From: Sipunculus nudus
Lineage: Eukaryota > Annelida > Sipuncula > Golfingiida > Sipunculidae
NCBI GenBank assembly: GCA_026874595.1
Contig: CM049312.1
Coordinates: forward strand, 24,483,956-24,547,955
DNA: 64,000 nucleotides
Direction of reading: 5' to 3'
Shown here: in pieces, positions 10,656 to 20,640 of the stretch
Position numbering within the stretch: the first letter of the stretch is position 1
How the letters are laid out: the number at the start of each line of letters is the position of its first letter
Made by a program: the position numbers and the translations under genes
The notes under the pieces: generated by a model
Seen by the model: only the letters and a program-made list of their open reading frames with translations
The model's database searches: none
Told to the model about the DNA's origin: nothing

Positions 10656-12682
10656 CTAAGTAATTCAACAATAAGCAAGACCTTACACGAGTTCCTTCTT
10701 GGAGAAAAACTAAACATTTATTCATTTTATCGTACCCGGTAATTTGTTCTTTTATGAGACAGTGAAAGTAATTCTAAGGTCGCATTTAACTATGTTAATG
10801 CCCTTTCAATCTCAGATTGAAGCGTAAGATACTGTGCCTATCGTTCAGTACCCAGCGGAGCTCGTGTCTGCATATCGAATGAGGGGAGATTAGCCACATG
10901 ACCCTGGTAAGCAAGTTACTAGACATAACGAATAAATATGGTGTCATCGTAGAGAATTTACCATTTTTTTTAAATGTCTACTCCTATGTTCATACTTAAT
11001 AATGGCTATTCAGTGTGAGTCACAAGCAACGTGAAATATCTTCATATTCGGTCATGGATATGCCCTTAATAGATGGTGATTGGATTTAGCTGAAATCTTA
11101 AAGGGTTCTATGTAATAGATTGGGCAACAGATACTCATAAATGTTTTAAAGCAAGGGAAGAGAAAGGACTTTATAATTTTAATCAAAAGCAGCTTATGTT
11201 TTATGATAAAACTCAGACAAATATATAGTATTAAGTACGCTGCATAATTCTCGTCTGGTAATAATATTTGGTTTGAAATTAATCTTAATAATATGACGCT
11301 GAACACTTTCTAGTTTTATATTCTTATCGTACAAAACACTCTTAACGCTGCAGCCCGCACCGTAAGCAACGAAAGTATCGTCCACATGGGAATCATGATG
11401 TTTAGAAAATATCGTGGGAGTCTTCGTAGGGGGACCCTTTGTTTGGGACGGAGGCCATCATTTATTTGTATTTCCCATAGAGTTCCTCATGTATATCAAT
11501 AAGTTATTCGCCCCATTGTTTGTTTTTTTTTTCATCTCTTCCAGCCAGGTTAGCTGAGGTTAAGTTTACCAGATCACCGTGGATGAGCTGTATATCAGAG
11601 TTATTTTACAACCTCGTAAAACTATCTGACACTATCCTTAAATAAAGAAAGACGTTATATTTGATTTCCATTGATAATTACGGACATACAAGATACTTAA
11701 TGAATTAAAATGACACAAAACGTTGAGAAGACCAGAGGTGTGAACTGTGGCTTAGGACTTTTTATATTTAATCTTTTTAACCTCGAAGTTTGAGGAAAGC
11801 TTTGTCAGATGTAATTAATAACCAGAAATTAAAAAAACTAAACTTGATATTATGTACCTACTTTTAGTTAACAAATTATTTCCTTTTTTAACCATTGTAT
11901 TATTGTCAGTAAATGTATTCCGAATCATTAATTGTTATTAAGAGTTTAATAAATAGAATAACACTTTACTATGGATATGTCAGCAAATAAGACAGCTATC
12001 TTACATCCACGGATTGTTAAATTTATTCATATTTAGTCTAATCTGAATTACTGAATTTTTTACATGTTAAAGCATATATTGATGTCGTTTTACAGATAAT
12101 TTACTTTATAAATTAATCTGTAGATGTAAAATTTATATGATCTGAATATCTGAAAACAGAATCCAAATGCCCATGCAAGAAACAATTAATTCATCTAAAA
12201 TGATACGCGCACTGCCATTCCGGAAGGTCTTTTTTTTGTTCAGTATATGATTGGAACCGAAGAATAATAAATGCCTTGTGCGTACTAATCTCTGAATATA
12301 AATGCGGTGAATGTAGGACACTAGGAAACAACTACACAAACTCAAGCTGGTGCTCTCATGTGATTCCTCGCACGAATGGCTCCAGAACTATTTGACCGAA
12401 AAGAACTAATGAACCGAAGTACTTTCCTTTCTTCTCATATCTAGTCTAACTTTAATGAACCTTGCTTAATAGATCACCCGTGAATCTGATACCAACAATC
12501 AGTTTATATAAAAAACCTAGAGAATGGTCCTTGTGCTGTGAATACGCTATAGAGCAAAAGATCAAATTTTGAAGGAGCTGAACTTATTAAATTTTATTTG
12601 ACATTAAGAATGGTTTCTTGAATCACCGATCATGCATCCAATTCGGTTTGTGTGAACGCGGATTCATGTCCTTCCCACCAGG

Positions 12683-12771
12683 TCACTTGTCTTCTCTGCA
12701 GAGAGAAGTGTCCGTGCAGCCGCTTTCACATACTTGGCACATAATTAAATAGGCGTTTCCTCGACATAAGT
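12683..12771 (-). pseudogene. Orphan C-type lectin terminal exon (variant type, end of copy B)
   Basis: Equivalent of the 6266-6354 exon at the end of unit B, with the same 89-bp frame ending in TGA. Unit C lacks the upstream CTLD exons, so no complete lectin gene in this window can splice into it. Confidence 0.4.
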
Positions 12772-13035
12772 CTGGTATAAAAAAGAGCCCTGAAAATGAG
12801 CATACAGACAAAAAAGGAGGGAAATAATAATACTGTTATATAGATAGGCATATTAACGGACATGTAAATTTATACTTTATATAGGATACTTGTTTTATTT
12901 AATACTAATAATTGCATTATGTTTCCCCAAAGGTAACGTTCATGGGTTGGGAATCAATACCTTATATTGGTATTTGGACTAAAATAATCACTAATTCGGT
13001 TTGTGTGAACGCGGCTTCATGTCCTTTCCACCGGG

Positions 13036-13124
13036 TTACTTATCTTTTCTGCAGAGAGAAGTGTCCGTTCTGCCGCTATCACATGCTTGGCACTTAATTA
13101 AATAGACGTTTCCTCGACATAAGT
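13036..13124 (-). pseudogene. Orphan C-type lectin terminal exon (copy C)
   Basis: Equivalent of the 205-293 exon in truncated unit C, same acceptor and TAA stop. The rest of the gene is missing because the array breaks at 14,820. Confidence 0.4.
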
Positions 13125-13636
13125 CTGGTATAAAAAGAACCATGAAAATGTAAAAATAATAGCATAATATTTGCTAATCAGTCTTATTTTGTCGCAAACA
13201 ATTGCACATCTCTGAACATATGATCAACTTTACTGTCACATGTTAATTATGTTAACAAAAATATAGGTTCATGGGATTTTCATAGTATGTATTAGCATAT
13301 TTGTTATCTCTGTCTTAATCTGTCTACAATGACAGAGAAAATGTATTTTCTATTAATATTGCTAAAAGTACGATGCATATCAAGGTCCAACACTTACCAA
13401 AAATTGACTACCCTTTGATGGTGGATAATTCGTAGTGCCTCGTGTGACTGGGGCCGGATTCCGGTGTAGCATTTTGAAAGTGCACGCTAAAGTTCCGGTG
13501 CAGCATACTTAAAAGGATCGGAACACTTTAAAGGTCCATGCGTTACTTACCACAATAACGTTTTATTGCATTTACCCACCTTGATTAACTGTGTTTGATA
13601 CATCTCCATACGCTCTAAGACGACGTCACATAAAAT

Positions 13637-14463
13637 GTGTCATGACACTCCCTAATGTTTGTGAATATAATTCCTTATGCTACTTACTTAGAGTCTCAAT
13701 GCTTGTTTCATGTATCTGTATGGCATGCGCTAGGCATTCTGATTCGTGTTAAGCGCAAACCCTGTGCGCTGCTATGGGAACCGCACTTGCTGAACTCTGG
13801 CTTGTAGAGACACAGTGCTCGTTGTAGTCTTGAAATTTCGGGTCGGTTCATGCGCTATGGGAATGATCTTTGGAATGATCGTGAATATAGAAGGCTCTGG
13901 GCTTCAGGTAAAAAAAGCTATAAATAGGGGATGTGTTTAGAGCCGGGAAGGAGGAAAATACCAGCGGACACGGAAGAGTGTAATTCTCTCGTCAGTTTTT
14001 TTTGTGGCCTTTTATGATAATTGCAAAACTTACAGATAGTCTATGGACTTTGTAACAGATTTTATACGGATTGTCTCCAGTCTGCCATTGTAATTATTTC
14101 CTGGACTTCACTTTTGGATTACAACAGATTGTGTTCGAGATTAAATCGGACTATTCTCTGAGAAGATTTATTTGAACTGTTTACGTGGATAACTTGTGTT
14201 AAAGGACTCTAGTTGAGCTGTGAAAGTTGTTATATCCAGAAATCAAAGCCTAGGATCCGGACTTTGGTTATGTACATTTTTTTAATTATTTTTATGTCTT
14301 AAATACTGTGTAATTGTATTGATTTCGTGTATTGTAATGTTAGGATTGTGTAAGAATAAATTATAATTATTTGTTAACAAAAAACACTGACTTCTTTATT
14401 CATTCCCCTGGATATTTCACTCTGCCTACTGTTGCGGAATTTGATATTTTTTATCTCCGTAAC
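13637..14463 (+). mobile_element. Solo-LTR-like block in copy C
   Basis: Same block, slightly shorter because of a small deletion near 14,170, and with more substitutions than copies A and B show. The flanking AAAAT is retained on both sides. Confidence 0.33.
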
Positions 14464-14820
14464 AAAATTTATGCTGATCTCGATTACGTGATATGTTGTT
14501 ATTAGCTTGAGTGGCCTTTCTGTTGAAGCAGACTTCTACGCTGGAAAAAAAGTAATTTAAACAATCCTAACAAAGTACACGTGGGAACTTGCATTTTTGT
14601 CCTGCGTTACCATACCAACGATTGAAAACATGGGAAAACATGAAAACATATGAATACAAATTTTAATGTTTTTTAATCTAGCAACAATTTGTACAAATCC
14701 ACCGGTCTACCCTGAAAAATATGAAAAACTGGGGCTTGTTTAGAGGGGGCGTAACAGGCGTTTACCGACGTGTATTTCCTTTCTTCTCACTGTACGGTCA
14801 AATCAACTTGCATTACAGCT

Positions 14821-15546
14821 AGTGTGATATAAGTCAACTTGCATGGCGGTTTTCAACTTGCATGACTCCATCCGACTGGTCATAGCTTACTGGGGGGATC
14901 TATGGTAAATCATAGTTAATCATAGGCTGTGTGAGATTTTGAATGATCCTTAGAGAAAAAACTAGAGACACTCCCCTTAACGATAACGTTATGATATCTC
15001 AGCTAAAATCTCTCGTGTTAATCTTAAGTCGAAGATTTTTATAAAAAAAATATAAAAAATAGACTTCTTCAGTGAGTTCCTCGTAACGTATCCTTTGATG
15101 AGCTATTATCAGTCATGATAATAAAATAATCTGCCCTGTGTACTCCCAAAGCCACTTCATGCCAGCAGCCTCGGGGTAAATATGTTATAATGTAACCCCT
15201 GCCAGCGTTCCGGCTTTCTGAGCAAAGGCCCGCGATTCATTGAACATTTCTGATTTCAAGCACCGTGGCTGCAAAGCGTTTTTTTCTTAAAGCGATTCCT
15301 GTTTCATCCATAAACTTAATAAGTAACTGCTTTGTCATTCGAACATATTTTACCCCCAAATGACTTACCTTTCCCTGTCCTAAAACATTAAATTTTATAA
15401 TATTTTGTTCCAGGAAAACGGTGTAAGTTCTGGAGTTTTTCTAATCTTTTTATGCGGCAGTGTCCATAATTCTATGCCTTATATATGCACACACGCAAAA
15501 ATAAGACCAAGTTGGGACTCAAACTTGTGTGGGAATTTAACCGCAA
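14821..15546. other. Non-array sequence, no gene recognised
   Basis: The array ends at 14,820. The 11-mer TCAACTTGCAT occurs three times across the junction (near 14,803, 14,834 and 14,852). No coding exon, RNA gene or known repeat was recognised in the remainder. Confidence 0.5.
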
Positions 15547-15718
15547 AACTTCGAATGGAGTCGGGACATGTGGAACAATGCCGTCATAGCCCAGAGAAAT
15601 GCTATGCATCACGTAGAATTTTATTTGGCGTGCAATTGTGTGAATCATGGCCCAAACATAATATTTAGCCAATGACTGGGCTATGACGTTCCACATGCCC
15701 CGACTCCAGTCGAAGGTT
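15547..15718. repeat. Fold-back (inverted repeat) element
   Basis: Arm 15,547-15,593 and arm 15,677-15,718 are inverted copies (for example GGAGTCGGG.CATGTGGAAC against GTTCCACATG.CCCGACTCC, then GTCATAGCCCA against TGGGCTATGAC), interrupted by one ~6-nt insertion. The loop is ~83 bp. It is consistent with a small MITE or fold-back element. Overlapping ORFs on both strands are by-products of the palindrome. Confidence 0.65.
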
Positions 15719-16429
15719 AGTGTTGCTCACGATTATCAGCTGATTTGCCACCTGAATTTGTTAACATCCCTCTCCCTCACTATTTTAATTCTGTTTGAGA
15801 TATTAAAACTGAACTTTGTGCAAGGTATGTGTAAAAACAAAATGACTTTGACATTTCAGCGTTGTGTCTCCTATATTTTAGGTATTTTAGGTAAATTTCT
15901 ATACAGTATATTTAACGGCTATATAGACGGTACATAAAATCACCGACCAGTTATCTATTATCGATCTTTTTTTCTCTTTCAATCATCGAGTATGATTTAA
16001 CAGTTCCTACCATTAATAGATCACCTTCATAGTTACTCACGGATACTGAATTCTGTATAATTGTGCACACAATATTACGTTTCGTGTTGAAGTGATACTT
16101 TTCTCTCTTGGGTCAAACTTAAGTATTTCACCGCGCTTGTTCACATTCCATGACTCGCCCAAAAAGCGAAACGTTGTTGTTACCCATGTCATCATGGCAT
16201 ACATTTCATCTCTTCCTCCAGTAAGTCTTCATTCATTTTCCTTTTTGGCAGTGTCTTTTTCCTGTGCTGCACCACACTTAAATCAGCCGACCCAAGACTG
16301 GGAAAATATAACCTTTCAAGTCTCCCAGAAAGATCATTTTCTCACAATGAAAGGTAACACTGTTTGTATTGCTTATATTAATCCACTCCTAAAAGATAAT
16401 CGATGACAAATGATATCATTATGCCACTT
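15719..16429. other. Non-coding or unrecognised sequence
   Basis: An open frame on the plus strand spans 16,092-16,406 and contains splice-like GTAAGTC and TTTTTGGCAG sites only ~32 bp apart, too close for a normal intron. I could not match the predicted peptide to a family, so no gene is called. Confidence 0.4.
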
Positions 16430-16860
16430 TCCCGTTCGTTTGTGTGCATGCGTTTGTTCTCAATATAACTCACGCCATTATAAACGAAATATCATTGGAT
16501 TTTCAGGGCACCTCGGGAATGGGACAATGAAGAATCGATAAGAATTTTTCTGACACTTTGACAGTGTGAATTTTACCACCGGGATTTCAATGTTCGCAGA
16601 ACTTTTGAAATGCGTGGTCTCAGTCATGAGTGAGCGGCCGTCTGCAACACCTAGCACTTGACCTCTCCATCGGGGCCCAAATTTAAATAGAGCCGATAAA
16701 TTTTAAACAGATATTACAGCCATGGACCAGGCGATAGTAATTGCCTCCGCTAGGAGGTTATGCATTCATCCGCGTTCGTGTGTATGTGTTTGTGTGTTTG
16801 TTTATAACATAACTCACGCAGGAACCGTATCTCGTACCATATCAAGTACATGTATATAAC
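16430..16860 (+). repeat. Two diverged copies of a short dispersed repeat
   Basis: Both 16,430-16,500 and 16,735-16,860 contain CGTTYGTGTG, a GTTTGT-rich run and ATAACTCACGC in the same order. The second also has CCTCCGCTAGGAGGTTATG, typical of a degenerate repeat seen in marine invertebrate genomes. No coding capacity. Confidence 0.45.
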
Positions 16861-17133
16861 TGATTTTGTTCATATTTGTTCTCTGTTCAAGACCACCAGT
16901 TGAGGAAAAGAAAATTGCATACAGATATTGAAAGTTTTAGAGAGGTTTCACTCTTTGTCCGTTTAAATATGAAATTAGAACACGTGATAAATGCCCATTT
17001 TCTTTAGATGGATATCATAATAGTTTGATAAGAGTAAGAGGGAAACATAGGCGTGATAAATCAAAAGTACGCTAAACCAGTACCACGACAAGGCGTTTTT
17101 ACTTTGTTAAGTATTAAGGTAGGGCGTGTAAAA

Positions 17134-17164
17134 TCTCTCTCTATCTATCTCTCTCTCTCTCTCT
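17134..17164. repeat. CT/CTAT microsatellite
   Basis: About 31 bp of CT dinucleotides with two CTAT interruptions. Confidence 0.9.
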
Positions 17165-18398
17165 TAAACTACACCAGATAACAAACATCATTATAGACTT
17201 TTCATATTTTATTTTCACCCCACAACAAAGAACACTTGTTTTACTAATACAGACAAATGATAAAAGGGCATACTTTTTTTTCTAAAATGTTACAAGTATG
17301 TTTAAAGTATTGTTTATCATATTTCAATTTAATGATTCGGAAAGACAGGAAGAATGATCGGAAATAGCATCATACACTGCAGTCGCTGCATTAGGAAATT
17401 CATAACATTAAATCTTCACTTTCAGTTTACTCTGAGCATATATAAAATGTGATCTATAAGTGTAATATTTCAATTAACATTATTACGATTACAGAATTAC
17501 GGGAAAATTGAACCACCGACAGAAGGATTAAAATAACTCGCCGGACGTAAGAAAAGCCAATGAAAAACGATGTTATACTTTTTCTTTTCTGCCAATAAGT
17601 GCTGGCATCTGACGCAAAAAAGGTTCATTATAACAGCAGGAATTTTGAAACCTCATTAACCTATAAAGCGGTATGCTTGCATTGCATAAGGTTCCCGAGC
17701 TAACCCTTCCTTTGTAAAACGTTCATAGATCATAAAGATTTCCATGTTAGAAAAAAAAATATTGATTTTACATCTTATATGTTTAGATTCATGTAAAACC
17801 ATCGTCCTACTATTTTGTAATCATTACTTCTATTGGAAAAAAAATGTTCAATCATCTATAAAAAGGCATCTCTCATTCTACATTTCAGTGACGCCCGGTG
17901 TTTCATTTACAGTTAGAGCGAGTAAGATTAGTGGCGTAGAATACTGAAATTTGCCAAGCAGGTTAAAACCTGTCTATACATATAAACACACATGTACATG
18001 CATATATTAGAACAGCTTATTATACACAGTGCAAAGACACCCAAAGCAACAATATAATATTATACGTGATTCTATAATTTATATATACATATTACCGATA
18101 AGGCACATCAGGGTTTTACCTAAAATGCTCACCAAATCTCCAAATTTATTACATCAACATTCTTAATTTAAACATTTAACATGGTAATAATGATATATGT
18201 GCAGATGTGATACAATATCTGAGCACAACATTTGTGTACGGACGCTAAAATGAGTATATATTTTAGGTGCAAATAACATGCAAAATGTTTAATTCGCAGA
18301 GTATGCATAATAATTACCATATTTTGGTATGCGAGTAGATTTACTAAGGCATTACTTGGATATTAAGTAAGATGGGTGTTTTCTTTATGTATCAAGCG
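17165..18398. other. AT-rich intergenic sequence, no gene recognised
   Basis: AT-rich DNA. A strong acceptor (CTACATTTCAG) and a GTAAGA donor bracket 33 bp near 17,890-17,920, but the peptide is too short to assign. Nothing else was recognised. Confidence 0.5.
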
Positions 18399-18736
18399 GT
18401 TATGATTTGTGCCTTGTTATCGGACGGACGGATAAAGAGTTACCGCTGAAGTTCAGATGACATAAGGTCAGTTGTACTTAAACTAACAACGTTGCTGCTG
18501 CTCCATCCGTTTTTGCCAAACAATGAATCTTCAAACAAGATGACCAGAGGTCACGCGCTTGCCGGAAATGGAAATGATACAGACAGATAGACAGAGAGTG
18601 CATGTAGAAACAGTCATATGAATGAGCAACATTGTGGGGGCAGCAGAAACGGATAATATGTTTATTTATGCATGCTGACCTTTAACAGCTGCATATCTTT
18701 CTAGTGTAAAAGGGACCAAGTTCAAAATTTTTTCAT
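18399..18736 (+). repeat. Proximal edge of the repeat cluster
   Basis: GATTTGTGCCTTGTTATCGG and a GGACGGACGG run recur in related form near 31,960-31,985. GCTTGCCGGAAATGG and GACAGACAGA strings match the 3' ends of the composite repeats downstream. It is a mosaic of degraded repeat ends. Confidence 0.55.
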
Positions 18737-20395
18737 GAAATCCCGTTAATCTCGTTTGACAAGAAGCAGTGACACGTTTTCAGGTTTGTCATGTCAAGCT
18801 GGCCAAATGATATGAAATGCCGAAAACTAGACCTGTCTAGCTATAAAAGCCGCTGAGTTATAAGCATTTGCATGAAATCTCGTGATTTCTCTTTTGACGG
18901 GAAATGGTGCGAGCTTGTGCCTGACTTGGAGTTCTGTCATGTCAAGCGGGTCATGTGGAACTAAATGCCGAAAACTAGACCTGTCTAGCTGCAGTTCCGT
19001 GAAATCTCGTGTTTTCTCGTTTGACGGGATACGGTGCGAGGTTTTGCCTGACATGCATGTCTGTCGTGTCAAGCTGGTCTAGTGGAACAAAATGCCGAAA
19101 ACCAGACGTGTCTTTCTGTAAAACTCGCCGAGTTATAACCAATGCCGTGAAATCTCATGTTTTCTCGCTTGACGAGATACGGTGCGACATTCGGCCTGAC
19201 TTTCAGTTCTGTCATGTCCAGCGGGTCATGTGAAACAAAATGCCGAAAACTAGACCTGTCTAGCTGTAAAACTCGCCGAGTTATAAGCATTTCCGTGAAA
19301 TCTCGTGTTTTCTCGTTTGACGAGATAGGGTGCGAGATTTGGCCTGACTTACACATCAATCGTGTAAAGCTGGTCATTTGGAAGGAAATGCCGGAAACCA
19401 GACCTGTCTAGCTGTAAAACTGGCCGAGTTATATGCATTTCCGTGAAATTTCGTGTTTTCTCGTTTGACGAGATACGGTGCGAGATTTTGCCAGACTTGC
19501 ATATCCTTCATGTCAAGCTGGTCTAGTGGAACTAAATGCCGAAAACCAGACGTGTCTAGCTGTAAAACTGGCCCAGTTATAAGCAAATCCGTGAAATCCC
19601 GTGTTTTCTCGTTTGACGAGATACGGTGCGAGATTTGGCCTGTCTTGCAGCTCTGTCGTGTCAAGCTTGTTTGGTTGAACGAAATGCCGAAAACCAGACC
19701 TGTCTAGCTGTAAAAGTCGCCGAGTTATAAGCATTTCCGCGAAGTCTCGTTTTTTCTCGTTTGACGAGATATGGCGGGAGATTTGGCGTGACTTTCAGTT
19801 CTGTCGTGTCAAGCTGGTCATGTGGAACAAGTTGCCGAAAACTAGATCTGCCTAGCTTAAAAACTGACAAAGTTACAAAAAATGGTCGTGTTATTTCCAA
19901 TTTCCATGATTTTTGCCCAAAAAATGTAACCATGGTTACGGCACTTGCATATCTGTCGTGTCAAGCTGGTCTAGTGGAACTAAATGCCGAAAACCAGACG
20001 TGTCTAGCTGTAAAACTGGCCCAGTTATAAGCATTTCCGTGAAATCCCGTGTTTTCTCGTTTGACGAGATACGGTGCGAGATTTGGCCTGTCTTGCAGCT
20101 TTGTCGTGTCAAGCTTGTTTGGTGGAACGAAATGCCGAAAACCAGACCTGTCTAGCTGTAAAAGTCGCCGAGTTATAAGCATTTCCGGGAAGTCTCGTTT
20201 TTTCTCGTTTGACGAGATATGGCGCGAGATTTGGCGTGACTTTCAGTTCTGTCGTGTCAAGCTGGTCATGTGGAACAAAATGCCGAAAACTAGATCTGCC
20301 TAGCTTAAAAACTGACAAAGTTACAAAAAATGGTCGTGTTATTTCCAATTTCCGTGATTTTTGCCGAAAAAAATGTAACCATGGTACCGGCAAAT
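18737..20395 (+). repeat. ~148-bp satellite with nested hairpin
   Basis: Successive GAAATCTCG starts lie at 18,737, 18,874, 19,001, 19,149, 19,297, 19,444, 19,593, 19,741, 20,041 and 20,189; from 19,001 the period is 147-149 bp. Each unit holds AAATCTCG...TCTCGTTTGACGAGA...CGAGATTT, then TGTCGTGTCAAGCTGGT, CCGAAAACCAGACCTGTCTA and CGAGTTATAAGC. A ~448-bp higher-order duplication relates 19,513-19,960 to 19,961-20,403, and each copy carries an extra GACAAAGTTA...CCATGGT block. Because 148 is not a multiple of 3, ORFs appear in several frames; these are artefacts. Confidence 0.9.
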
Positions 20396-20640
20396 TTAAG
20401 TAAGCTACATGTCAAAAGAAAGGCCAGGTGATGACGAAAAAAATGAGCTATTGCAGAAGTGAATAAGCCTATTTATGGCGAAGTTATAGTGCAAAAACCG
20501 TTAACCATACCTGTCGTGACCTTGACCCTTGACCTTGGAGCAATGTTGACCAAAAACAATAGGGCACCTAGAAATCGGTTTGTCAATCGAGCCTGTAAGT
20601 TTCAAGTTGATTGATGCAAAAGTGTGACCTGGAGAGTCGT
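20396..20640 (+). repeat. 3'-end segment of composite repeat
   Basis: Matches 25,611-25,857 in order: AAGCTACATGTC, GATGACGAAAAAAATGAGC, TTATGGCGAAGTTATAG, then a TGACC half-site cluster, ACCAAAAACAATAGGGCACC and a (ACAA)n tail. It ends at the (CAAA)n tract that opens the next unit. Confidence 0.8.

Larger units (their letters stand above)
6617..11396 (-). pseudogene. C-type lectin, copy B (donor-defective paralogue)
   Basis: Exons parallel those of copy A: 11,396-11,346 (leader, ending AAA rather than AEA), 10,655-10,469 (linker), 9864-9726 (CTLD N-terminal), 9227-9137 (CTLD middle) and 6705-6617 (terminal), with an alternative terminal exon at 6354-6266. Both core CTLD exons look identical to copy A. 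The leader exon is followed by TTAAGAG instead of GTAAGAG, so the normal 5' splice site is gone, and reading through leaves the leader frame spliceless. It could use a cryptic donor or be a pseudogene. The same unresolved phase gap before the terminal exon applies as in copy A. Confidence 0.5.
6413..12831. repeat. 6.4-kb tandem repeat, copy B
   Basis: Second copy of the unit, 6419 bp, in direct orientation. It carries the same minus-strand lectin exons (offset +6417 from copy A for the core exons). Relative to copy A it has a short CATCA-type insertion near 8966 and substitutions in its distal two thirds. One substitution destroys the GT donor after the signal-peptide exon. Confidence 0.95.
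12832..14820. repeat. 6.4-kb tandem repeat, truncated copy C
   Basis: Only unit positions 1 to ~1994 are present. Similarity stops after CATTACAGCT at 14,820. This copy has more substitutions against A and B than A and B have against each other in the same interval, plus a ~7-bp deletion near 14,170. It keeps one terminal lectin exon and the LTR-like block but lacks the core CTLD exons, so it is an orphan 3' fragment of the gene-bearing unit. Confidence 0.93.

Noticed and set aside
17880-17925. 33-bp micro-exon with FN3-like TPGVSFTVRA
   Set aside because: Splice sites look good but the peptide is far too short for assignment and no partner exon was found.
18827-20393. Multiple 60-100 aa ORFs on both strands
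   Set aside because: The 148-bp monomer is not a multiple of three, so stop-poor sequence gives ORFs in many frames; no codon-level conservation is visible.
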